From Nelumbo lutea (taxonomy: Eukaryota; Streptophyta; Magnoliopsida; Proteales; Nelumbonaceae): DNA of 64,000 nucleotides. The DNA lies in NCBI GenBank assembly GCA_022828595.1, contig JAKGHH010000005.1, forward strand, positions 65,777,655-65,841,654, written 5' to 3'. The position numbers and the translations under genes were made by a program. Positions within the stretch are counted from its first letter, which is position 1, and each line of letters starts with the position of its first letter. Positions 23,101 to 33,075 of this stretch are shown in pieces. The notes below the pieces were generated by a model. That model did no database searches. It saw nothing but the letters and a program-made list of their open reading frames with translations, and was not told the origin of the DNA.

Positions 23101-25228
23101 GAAAACATCGTACGGTCACTGTTACACGTCACACGTCACTTCATTTTTCGATTTTATACGCAAAAAAGAAATCGAAATAAAGGTAATAATAATCTCTTAC
23201 GATATCGAGATCTGAAAGAGAAAGGATTCTAATCTAACGACGCCGTAAACAGATCACGTAATAGGGAGCCTTTCTTATCCCATCCTTTCTGCCTCCGAGT
23301 AAAACATATCTAATCCATTGGTTTTTCCATCACATCCGTGCTCCACCGTGGAAAGTTAAAAAGAGAGACGGCCATGTCTGTACTCGGCACTCGGGTTTTG
23401 CTTGGCAGGGTGATGATACAGTAGGAGCACTCACATTGAATAAGCTGTTCGAATCCTTACGTGTCCAACGCTAATTGGTCCGAAATGCTGAAAAACCAAA
23501 GCAGATTTTAAGTGCCTCAATTTCCAAACCAATGAGAGACTTTTACGGATGCCACAATAAACTAGGGCCCACCTCCACCTAGTCGTAGGAAGTAGGAACA
23601 ACTGAACAAGAGATCGTCATAGCTCTTCTTTTGCTTCTTTGTCCGTTTGTCGTTTCGTGTTCAACGAAGGCAACGTGTCAGACTTACGCCCAGTTTAAAG
23701 GTTTGACTGGGCTGTCGTTTAACGTGGGCTCACCAAACATGAGTTAAAGCCCATTTTCATAAGATTTAACAAGTACAAATCATAGGATAAATATCATTTC
23801 AATTATCAAAGGCATGTCCCCCCCACACTCTACACTTCTTCATTACGTTGACTAATTTGACCAAAGTGGGCTTTCGGGAAGTTCAGATTTTCCAAAGTAA
23901 ATGAAGATGGGCTATGGGTTATGGGCCTATGGGTTCCCTTGTCATCAAGTATTGAAGAACTTAGAGAGGCTTTGAGGGCTGTATAGTATATACCAAATCC
24001 AGTCTTACTGGCAAGAGTCTCACGCTTTAGCTTTTGCAACTACTGTTTGTCACTTGTGGTTAGAGCCTTAGAGAGGAGGAAACGATGCTTTAGGAACTGT
24101 TACTTTCCTCTCTCGGACTGTTAATTGAATGATTGTCAGCAACACAAGGATGTTCACCGACATGGAGCACTATGTGGAACAGTGGAAGCATCTTTTTACA
24201 AGTGGGATATTAAGGCCAAGCATGCATGAGCAATTGGAAGTATGTTGTGTGAGTTTTATTTATACTGGTGTAACATATAGGAGTGCAAATGGGTTTGGGG
24301 GAAAATCTGATTTACTTTGTTTTTGGCTTTGTTTGTTTGCAGTGCAAATCTGAACTGGGCATAAACTTTGCATCCAGTTCAGTTTTGCATCTATTTCTTT
24401 GTTATTATAATTTATATTCTTACTTGATACAAAATTTGTTACTTTTTTGTTCTATTTGCATTAAAAAAAACTGAAACAAAATTTATACCACCTTCCACTT
24501 GTGTCAATTCTCTCCTATATAAATTGGGGCTACATCACCTTGCTTCTTATCTCACTCCCAAACAAATCAGAATTTACACTCAAACTATTTGCATGAAAGA
24601 AGATGAAAAATGGAAGGTTGTTTATTAAAATGGGATGCAAGAGATGTGGTCTCCACCTTCTGTGAGCGGCAATAAAAGAGGAAGGTGGTATGAACTGCTA
24701 ATGATACAAGAAGTGCAATTTTTCTATCAAGTAGGGTTCAAATGAATGAAAATCTAAAAGTTTTGCATCCAGTTTGAATTTACAATGCAAACAAAGGGAG
24801 CCTAAGGAGAAGGTTGTAGATATCGTCCTTTACCCTTATCTTAATTTGATATGAATAATATTTTATGCTTTAGTTTATTCCAAAAAAAAAAAAAAGGTTC
24901 CAATATAAATGGGCCTGGCCCTGAGCGTGCTTAATATACAGCAGTGCAAATTCTGATCCATTCTTGGTAGTTTGGTTCCAACGTCGAAATTGGCTTATCT
25001 TCGATAGGGAAGCCATGGGGTCACTCTCTTCTCTTCAGGCTCTGTTTGTTTGTAAAATGTACAGGAGTGCAAATTCTGGTTCTTTCTTTGTTCCAGGTTT
25101 CAATTTGTTTTGTCTGTTTATAAAGAGTAAAATTAAAAGTAAAACAGCATGAGTCTCCTGTCTGTACGACAAAAAAATGGAAATGGAAGGAAATAAATTT
25201 GCATTGATGCAAAATTAAGAAAGTGCAA
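20114..25228. other. intergenic; no gene recognised
   Basis: Contains short inverted pairs TGCCACATCAG/CTGATGTGGCA at 21170-21226 and CCACATCAGC/GCTGGTGTGG near 21450-21493, a tandem CTAATGACT run at 20664-20705, and a 28-base T-run at 22891-22918. The 22.3-23.8 kb part is GC-richer and CT-rich, like a promoter or leader, and a 189-codon frame crosses it, but no protein family is recognised. From 24.28 kb on there are repeated TTTGCATCCAGTT/GTGCAAAT motifs (about 24280-24480, 24740-24800, 24930-25220). Confidence 0.4.
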
Positions 25229-25702
25229 ATAGGGGTGTCAACGTATTTAAAAATCTGATTTCGAATTCGAGATTTGGTATAATCGAATCGAATTCGAATA
25301 ATCCGAATATTTAATCGGTTGATTTTGGATATCCTATTCATACCGAATAGCTAATCAGATTTTGATTTGGATATGATCTGATTCGATTCGATAAATATCC
25401 AAATTCGACCGATTATTTAATTTATATATAATATATAATTTTTTTTAAATGTTTTATATGATTTATATATATATATAAATTAAATTATATATTTATATAA
25501 ATAAAATGTTTATTTTATATATTTATTAATTATCTAAAATAACTAATTAGTCGAATTCGAATCGAATCGAATATTCAAATATTTAATTGGATTTGAATTC
25601 GATTATTAATTTTCAATATCCATCGAATATCAAATTTTTTAATCGGATTCGAATTCGGATATTGCCTGATCCGATTCAAATTTTATCCATTTACACCCTT
25701 AA
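25229..25702. mobile_element. TIR-like element GGGTGTCAA ... TTACACCC with AT core
   Basis: Left end AGGGGTGTCAACG and right end CATTTACACCCTTAAG are inverted partners. Many TCGAATTCGA-type palindromes flank a very AT-rich core (25415-25540). Layout matches 28535-28908 and other copies, although the inner wording (ATTCGAATCGAAT) differs, so this may be a separate subfamily. Confidence 0.6.
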
Positions 25703-25998
25703 GTGCAAATGATTTGGATGCAAATTCTGATTTGTTTTTGTTTCAAATTTACCTTGTTTTATTTGATTGCAGTATAAATAAAGTAAAATAAGACCTGAAA
25801 CAAAATGCAGTAAAACCCGAAATAAAATTAGACCAGAATTTGCATTCTTTTCATTTGCATTCCCATACATTTGTACTTGTAGCCCAATACTAAAACAAGG
25901 TAGTCTAGAAAATTTCTTCTTTTTTTTTAAATTTTTATTTTTTTATTCCAGGTCATTTTCAATGAGATGCTCTCCTCCCATAAAAAATACCTAAAATC

Positions 25999-26059
25999 TC
26001 TCTCTCTCTCTCTCTCACTCTCACTCTCACCCCCTCTCTCTCTCTCTCTCTCTCTCCTC
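25999..26059. repeat. (CT)n microsatellite, interrupted
   Basis: CT dinucleotide repeat interrupted by ACTCTCACCCC near 26016-26033, directly abutting the left end of the foldback copy at 26061. Confidence 0.9.
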
Positions 26060-26060
26060 C

Positions 26061-26188
26061 GGATCTCCTGCCCACACCTACCCACAATACACCACCCCCG
26101 TGAATTGGGAACATCTCCCCCTGCATAATACTATGCAGAGGATGAGATGTTCTCCATATGTGGCTGTAATAAATGTGGGCAGGAGATC
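26061..26188 (-). mobile_element. foldback element, GGATCTCCTGCCCACG family, copy 2
   Basis: Starts GGATCTCCTGCCCACACCTA and ends GTGGGCAGGAGATCC, a good terminal inverted repeat. The core is the reverse complement of the copies at 8231 and 26231, hence the minus orientation. Somewhat shorter than the other copies. Confidence 0.85.
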
Positions 26189-26230
26189 CGGGCTCTTCTC
26201 TCTCTCTCTCCACATGTTCCCAATAGAGTC

Positions 26231-26391
26231 CAGATCTCCTATCTACGAGAAATCTGCCCACGTTGATCACAGCCACACATGGAGAACATCTCATCCTTTG
26301 CATAGTATTATGCAGGGGGAGATGTTCCTAATTCACGGGAGGTAGTGTATTGTGGGTGGGCATGGGCAAAGTTCTCGTGGGCAGTAGATCC
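26231..26391 (+). mobile_element. foldback element, GGATCTCCTGCCCACG family, copy 3
   Basis: Begins CAGATCTCCTATCTACGAGA and ends CTCGTGGGCAGTAGATCC. Core wording ACACATGGAGAACATCTCAT and GGGAGATGTTCCTAATTCAC is nearly identical to the copy at 8231. It lies about 40 bp from copy 2 in the opposite orientation. Confidence 0.85.
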
Positions 26392-27617
26392 AGAGCCTTC
26401 CCAATAACCCTACATAATATCCTTTCCTAAACTTTCTCCTAAACTACCTCCCCAACTATCCCCATCTTTCTCCTATATTATCTCTAATTTAGTAGAAGTT
26501 TCTCTCCTAAATTATCTCTAATTCCTATTTATTCGATCCCCAACTTTTTATGTATATCTTTCTAAAGAATGTTTGAATTTAAAAAATTATTTAAATATTC
26601 TAAAAAATCATATAACAACTTTAAAATAATAATTAAAAAACACAAAAATAATTATAATAGATTTAATAATATTCATATTATTAATAAATTTATATTTTTA
26701 CAAAATTCATCATGAAATTATGTACTAACAATATAAATTATGGTTTTATGGGTTATTGAATTTAAATGTTATTCAAATAATAAAATTGTAACATTAAAAA
26801 TAAAATATTATTTAAATATTTCAATAACTAAATATCTTAAATAACAAAATATTAAAAATAACTAAATAATTATATAACACGATATTTAATATTATACAAT
26901 AAATTCAAAATAAGTAATGAAAAATTTTATATTATTTATATATGATTTAAATATTTAAATAACTAAATATTTTCACTAACGAAATATTTAGCATAACTAG
27001 ATTTTAAATAGTTAAAAATAATGAAATTATGTAATAAATTTTAAAAACATCTTCAAACTAGAAAAATAATTATAACATAATATTCGAATTAATAATAATT
27101 TAATATTTTATAAAATTAATAACGTAGTTATGTAATAATAGTGTAAATTATAATTTTATGGATTATTAAATTCAATAAATAATTAATATTTTAAAAAATA
27201 AATATTGATATTATTTAAATAACTATGTAATATTATAAATAGCTAATTTCACTTATATCAATTAATAATTCTAGAAATATCTTTCACAAAATAATATTTA
27301 TTATTAATAATTTTAAAATCTGATCCTATATTTTAAAAAAATTAATATTTATTGTAATTATTTATTTTTTTGTGATAAGTATATTTTCATAAATTATGTA
27401 TAAATATATTTTTGTTTCGTTTTTTTATAGAAAATTTTAAATAATTATTGGAGATTACTGTTATTTAACATTTTAAGTTTAGTTTATTGTACTAATTGTA
27501 TTTTTTATAATATATTGTTTAATATTTTAGTAATTATTGTATTTGTTATATTTTATTTTTATTTTTTGTATTTTTATTAACAATATATTTTCAATAATTG
27601 TGTACTTTTGCTATTTA
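26392..27617. repeat. extremely AT-rich block
   Basis: From about 26560 to 27617 the sequence is nearly all A/T with scattered TAATAATT and TTTAAATA words and no open frame of interest. It ends exactly where an LTR-like remnant begins. A similar AT-rich block follows the LTR-like sequence at 63722. It might be non-coding interior of an LTR element; this is inference. Confidence 0.5.
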
Positions 27618-27936
27618 TGTAGCACGATCTGACTCTCTCTACTAGCGGGCAACTTGGACGTCGGACTAGGTAGGTCGCATGGATGAATTGCAAGAAAAAA
27701 GAAATTAGAGTGTCTGAAGTCAGTCAAGTCTACATAAGAAAGTTGCCTCTTACGTCGACCTGATGTCTTGTTGGGTCGTTTGTAGTTCAGCCTACCGAAG
27801 TGGTGCCGAGGTCATCAAGGCGGTTGTGAGGTGTCCGAAGTGCTCCTGAGGTCTGCCTTCGTGGTGCTGAGATGTTGTATGACTGTTATGAAATGCAACG
27901 CGTCATCACGTCATTGGAGGACCAAATCACTCCTCA
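27618..27936 (+). mobile_element. LTR remnant (family of 37469-38176)
   Basis: Starts TGTAGCACGATCTGACTCTC, resembling the TGATGCCGCGCGATCTAACT start of the better copy at 37469, and ends GGACCAAATCACTCCTCA, matching the ends at 38176, 45413 and 63721. Much of the middle, including the TATA region, is missing or diverged. No coding content. Confidence 0.6.
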
Positions 27937-28534
27937 CCAGTTATAAATTTTCAATAATTTTGGAGATTAAACTATTGTTATTTATTAGAGATTAGACTAT
28001 TAATTTAGATAAAATTAGGAATGTTCATAAGTTGGTTCGGTTTGGTTTTAGGCTATTTTGACAATCAAATCAACCTGGTCAGGTTGGGGAATTGGTCACC
28101 GAAAACTATAAACGAAACTAATCGAACCTGGTCAGGTCGGGAAATTGTTGAACCAAAGCCAACTGAAAATTCTAGAAAACCAACTAACTTGACCCAAGTT
28201 GGTCGTCTTGGTAGATTTCGTCAATTTGATGAACAACCCTAGCTGAAATTAGTTATTATTTTTTTGTACTATAAAAAATTATTAAAAATAATATATAAAA
28301 TATAAGGGAAAATCTATAATGCTGGAAAGATATGGTATTGAAAGAGTTTTTACCAATCAAAATCCACTCATGAATTTTGATGAATAACATTTGATTGGCA
28401 ACAGGTATGATACTAGCTGATTTGTTAAAAAAATTTTAGCTATCACATGTTTCCCATATCATAATAGACATAGCAATACTCGCGGTCATGGTACCCAATG
28501 GCAAGACACGATCCAATCTTGGACAAACCCCAAC
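27937..28534. repeat. intergenic with a GGTTCGGTTTGG-type TIR-like element (28019-28240)
   Basis: GAATGTTCATAAGTTGGTTC at 28019 and TTTGATGAACAACCCTAG at 28240 are rough inverted partners, with repeated AACCTGGTCAGGT inside. Resembles the elements at 2516 and 42793. The rest is unremarkable. Confidence 0.5.
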
Positions 28535-28908
28535 TCGGGGTGTCAATTAGACAGGATTTGGCCCAATCTGATCATCCAATGTGAGTCCATTATAAATGGA
28601 CCTGATCTAATCCAATTCAATGAATATTTTGGATTAGTGTAATTTAACGTCTGAACTGTTCAATTTATTCAAATTTGTGTTAATTTATTTAGATTAATTC
28701 CAACCAAAACCCAATCCATTCCATTGACAGATCGGATATTAAGTCATTCTTTAATGATGGATCTGACCCAATCCAATCCAATAAATATTTGGACCATTAA
28801 ATGTAAACTGATCCAATTCATTATGTCTTATCTGTCCGTCTAATCCATAGAAATTGATTTTGGTTTGAACGAGTGCAACCGAATATTATTCCATTAAGAC
28901 CCCTAACC
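28535..28908. mobile_element. TIR-like element, GGTGTCAATGGATCC family
   Basis: Starts GGGGTGTCAATTAGACAGG and ends ATTCCATTAAGACCCC. The interior is made of repeated TGATCCAATCCAATCCAAT words and their complements. Same family as 39400, 43897, 59806 and 62146. Confidence 0.6.
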
Positions 28909-29571
28909 CCAAGTGGTTGAGCCAGGCCTAAAGTGTCAACCTCAAGCCCAGTCACGGTTTCAACAGAAAGAATTATCTTGGGTTTCCGGTCATGCAAATC
29001 CACTCAGTCCCACGCCAGGTGACAAGTTAAATTACGGTTTAATCGACCAGATCTATCATCTAACGGTTGGAATTCGTGACCATCATGCATACACAGTAGG
29101 TGACTGTTGAATTGGGATCTTCTGTCAACAATACTTGTTCCAACTCCCTATCAACATGATCTGACAGACACATCTCATCACGATATCGAAACCCACCATA
29201 TACGAGATGTGTGGTGACTGGTGTCGGATCATGTTGGAAGGAAGTTGGAACGTATTTAATTGGATGGTAATCCGGAGTCCGGACTGTAATTATTTGTCTT
29301 ATACGTGGTATGATACTATGATCTCGAGGAACCATCTGGCGACAGAGGAAATGGTCTATTGAGACAAGTAGATAGAAAAGAATCATTTCACTACTAAAAT
29401 TTACCACACTGAACAGGGCTACGAAGGTGACACGTTTCAAAAAAGTGTACACGTGTTGGATAAAAAGACACGTTACTCCGTGGGTCCTCTTCATTGTTTC
29501 TCTATAAAGGACGGACCTTGTTTCCACACCGACCAGTAGCACGCACACTCTCTCATCTGCATGTGAACGAA
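28909..29571 (+). promoter_or_regulatory. upstream region of the cupin gene with seed-type motifs
   Basis: Contains an RY element CATGCAT at 29084-29090, an ACACGT core at 29431-29436, a palindromic G-box ACACGTGT at 29449-29456, and TATAAA at 29503-29508 about 65 bp before the ATG at 29572. RY plus G-box/ABRE motifs are the known signature of B3/bZIP-driven seed genes, which suits a vicilin-like product. The RY motif is about 480 bp from the start, so its use is inference. Confidence 0.5.
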
Positions 29572-32500
29572 ATGTTGAAGAGAGCTTTAACTTGGCAATT
29601 TTTCTTCCTCCTTTTCTGTTCTTCAACTGTTATAGCTTTGGAAGATGATGTACATGCTATGAGGCCTCTGTTCACCAAATATAGCCGGAGAAGCATTACT
29701 TCGACGGAGTTCGGAGAGATCACAGCCGTGGAAATCAGTGATGGCAGCACTGGAGGGACCTACCAACTTCAGTTCATCACCTTGGAGCCTAACTCGCTTT
29801 TCCTTCCTGTACTATTACACGAAGACATGATGTTTTACGTTCTCACAGGTGAAGCAAATGCAGTAGCAGTGCACGTTGCACCCATTTGTATGGGATTCAA
29901 CTTTTCCTTATTGCTTTTCCTTTTTGAAGCATATGCTTGTGCATGCATACCTGTTGGTGCAGGGAGCGGGAGTTTGAATTGGGTTGATGAAGAGGGCGTG
30001 ACGAACCAGATAGACGTGAAGCGAGGTGATGTCTTTAGAATCTCTTCGGCTTCATTTTTCTTTGCGAAGAGCAGCTTGGAGTCGACAAGGGAGAGGCTCA
30101 GGATTTTTGCCATCTTTGACAATGCCAATAATGCGCATGTATGTGAGCTGATTTTTAGAGTTTTCAAAGATTCGATCTTTACATACAAATTCTTTTAGCC
30201 AGTTGATTGAATGGTTGGTATGCATGGATTGAATGCAATTCTCATGCAGGAGCTCTCTGTTGGGGCATACTCGAGGCTGAGCGACCTGGTCTTAGGTTTT
30301 GATTGGAAGATTCTCCAGTCAGCCTTCAAGGTAAGAGAGTTCAAAGCCTTTCTTCACTGCAGGTCTAAAGTAGAGTGGTCATAATTGATGTCAGTAGACC
30401 ATAATTCGTCCCAAGTAGAGGTGGATTGAATACAAGTGAACCAGGGTTGCTTAAACTATACCCATTTAAATTAATTGGCTAATTGCTTGATTAGAATTTT
30501 CAAGGCAGAGCTGTTAATTCTTAGTGCGAATGGTCAGGTCTCTCCAGAAATGATAGAGGAGATAAAAAGTGCGGCTAAGCTTCCAGCAATTCTTCATGTA
30601 CCATCGAAGAATGAAACAGAACAAACCAAATGGCAGGCTAGAATTATTAAGGCCCTTATGGGAAGTGGCTCATATGAGTTGAACAAAAAGAAGAAAACAA
30701 AGATATTCAATTTTCTGAAAGCAAAGCGAGATGTTGAGAATGCAAATGGCTGGAGTGTGACGGTGAACAAAAAGGACTTAAAAGGTTCCAGCTTCGGAGC
30801 TTTCATGGTGAACTTAAGCAAGGTTAGCTGCTTGAAAATTTGTTGTTTCTACGAAGGACATGTCAAATATGCTCTTCCCTGCACAGGCTACGCTTACTAA
30901 CAGTGTTTGTTGCTCCATGAAGGATTCCATGATGGCACCCCATTGGAATCCAATGGCAACGGAGATAGCAATTGTAACGCACGGAGAAGGAATCGTTAGC
31001 ATTGTCTGCTCGAGCAGCACATACGAGTCGTCGTCGGACTGCAAAAACATGAGGTTTAAGGTCCAAGAGGGAGATGTCTTCGTTGTTCCACAGTTCCATC
31101 CCATGGCCCAGATGTCATTCAGTAATGACTCTCTTGTTTTCATGGGGTTCAGTACAATGGCAAAGAAAAATTACCCCCAGTTCCTAGCTGGGAAAAACTC
31201 GGTGCTTCAGACATTAGATAGAGACATTTTAGCTCTGTCCATGAATGTGTCTAACAAAACAATTGACCGGCTATTATCTTCTCAATCAGAATCTTTCATA
31301 CTGAGCTGCCCATCATGCGCAGAGGAGGAAGAAGCTGAAATGCAGGAGGAAATTGAGAGGGAAAGGCAAGAAGAGGAACAAAGGAGGAGAGAGGAGGAAG
31401 AAGCTAGGAGGGAAGAGGAGAGAGAGGCAAGAGAAAAGGAGGAAGAGAGGAAAAAAGAGGAGGCTAAGAGGAGACAAGAAGAAGAGAAGAGGCAACAAGA
31501 GGAAGCTAGAAGAAGACAGGAGGAAGCAGCGAAAAGGGAGGAGCAGAGGAGAGAGGAGGAAGAAGCTTGGAGGAAAGAGGAGAAAGAGGCAAGAGAGAGG
31601 GAAGAGAAGGAGAAGCAAGAACATGAGGCTAGGAGGAGACAGGAAGAGGAGAAGAGGCAACAAGAGGAGGCTAGAAAAAGACGGGAGGAAGCAGCGAAAA
31701 GGGAGCAAGAAGAGGCCAGAAGACAAGAAGAAGAGAGGCAAAAGAAGCAGAAACAGCAAGAAAAAGAAGAGGAAGAGTGGCAAGAACAAGAAGAGGAGGT
31801 AAGGAGACAGGAAGAAGAGGCCAGAAGAAGACAGAGGGAAGAAGCAAAATGGGAAGAAAAAGAGGCCAGTAGACAAGAAGAAGAAAGGCAAAAGAAGCAG
31901 AGGCAAGAAGAAGAAGAAGCTCGTAGGCAACAAGAAGAGGAGGCCAGGGGACAGGAAGGAAAGAGGCAGGAGAGACAGAAAGAAGAAGAAGCAGGTCGTT
32001 GGCAAGAAGGGCAACAAGAAGAAATGAAGGCCAAGAGACAAGAAAGAGAGAGACAGGAGAGGCAGAGGCAAGAAGAAGAAGAAGAAGCATCTCGCAGGCA
32101 GAGACAAGAAGAAGAAGCCCGTAGGCAACAAGAACAACAAGAAGAGGAGACCAGGAGACAGGAAGGAAAGAAGCAGGAGAGGCAGAAACAAGAAGAAGAA
32201 GAAGCATCAGCTCGTAGGCAACAAGGGCAACAAGAAGAAGAGGAGGCCAAAAGACAGGAAGGAGAGAGAGAGGAGAAGCACAGGAAAGAAGACGAAGAAG
32301 AAGAAGAACAGCAACAAGAAGAGGAGGCCAGGAGACAGGAAGGAAAGAAGCAGGAGAGGCACAGGAAAGAAGACGAAGAAGAAGAAGAAGATCGTAGGCA
32401 ACACGAAGAGGAAGTTAGAAAAGAAGAGTCGGAGGAAGCCCAAAGGCCAAGGGGAAAAGAAGAACAAGAAGCAAGGAAAGCAGAAGACGAAGACAGAGGA

Positions 32501-32662
32501 CGAAGGGAACAACCAGAGACGGAGGAGAAAGTAGCAAGAAGACAAGAAGAGGAGAGGCAACGAAAGCAGAGAAGGGAGGAAGAGGGTGATCAAGGCTATG
32601 GTGGTGGAGGCGAAGGAAGAAGAGCCTTGAGAAACATAAAGAGAATTGGACATTACTTCTAA
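29572..32662 (+). CDS. vicilin-like cupin protein with a long charged tail (852 aa, five exons)
   Basis: Exons 29572-29848, 29963-30138, 30250-30330, 30538-30822 and 30923-32662, all GT-AG, join in frame to 852 residues. Residues 1-22 (LTWQFFFLLFCSSTVIA) form a signal peptide. Two cupin barrels follow: the N-terminal one with HEDMMFYVLTGSGSLNWVDEEG (split over the first intron) and a second around APHWNPMATEIAIVTHGEG (278-297) and GDVFVVPQFHPMAQMSF. From about 405 to 835 the protein is almost only Glu, Arg, Lys, Gln and Ala, with little Pro, predicting a long helix; it ends with a GYGGGGEGRR segment. Architecture and introns match the Arabidopsis At2g18540 type of vicilin-like seed storage protein, which has the same kind of tail. 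The exon 5 acceptor is chosen so that FMVNLSK runs directly into DSMMAPHW; an alternative acceptor after CTGCACAG (30887) would add 12 residues in frame but leave an intron of only 64 bp. Confidence 0.9.
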
Positions 32663-32716
32663 GTGATCGTCAATTATTACTTATCCATTACCATCTATTT
32701 AGCTTAGTTATATGCA

Positions 32717-32722
32717 AATAAA
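32717..32722 (+). terminator. polyadenylation signal of the cupin gene
   Basis: AATAAA 55 bases after the TAA stop, followed by T-rich sequence at 32756-32770. Position fits a plant near-upstream element. Confidence 0.55.
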
Positions 32723-33075
32723 TCTCTTACCATGTTTCAGGCTGCTTTTAATGCTTTTTTTTTTTCATGTTTTCTACTTTCAAGCTATGTATCTTTTGCC
32801 CAAAAATAAATAATTAAGACTATGTAGGTGCTTCCTTTTACTGGTTTTTTTTTTAACTGTTGGTCTCTTGAGATAAGAAGTTGTCTCTATTTCCCAATTT
32901 GGGAGCTCGAGCTGGAAATAAGGCTAGAGGGCTCGATCTCCCCAATTCTAAGCTAAACAAACACAGGTTAATTATCAACCTATATAAACTATTTCTATCC
33001 ATCATTCAACCAGTTTACTTGTTCTTGTACTAAGCATGTTCTATTTCTATACACATTCCGGTCCCAAATACATCC
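32723..33075. other. convergent intergenic region, cupin and P450
   Basis: About 350 bp between two gene 3' ends. T-runs at 32755-32765 and 32845-32855; nothing else recognised. The 3' untranslated regions of both genes must share it. Confidence 0.5.

Noticed and set aside
29060..29626. 188-codon minus-strand frame
   Set aside because: Lies over the cupin promoter and first exon in antisense; no recognised family.
31282..32250. Minus-strand frames of 322, 292, 178 and 148 codons rich in Ser, Leu, Phe and Cys
   Set aside because: Shadows of the GAAGAAGAG-rich coding strand of the cupin tail, which lacks stop codons in its antisense frames by composition.
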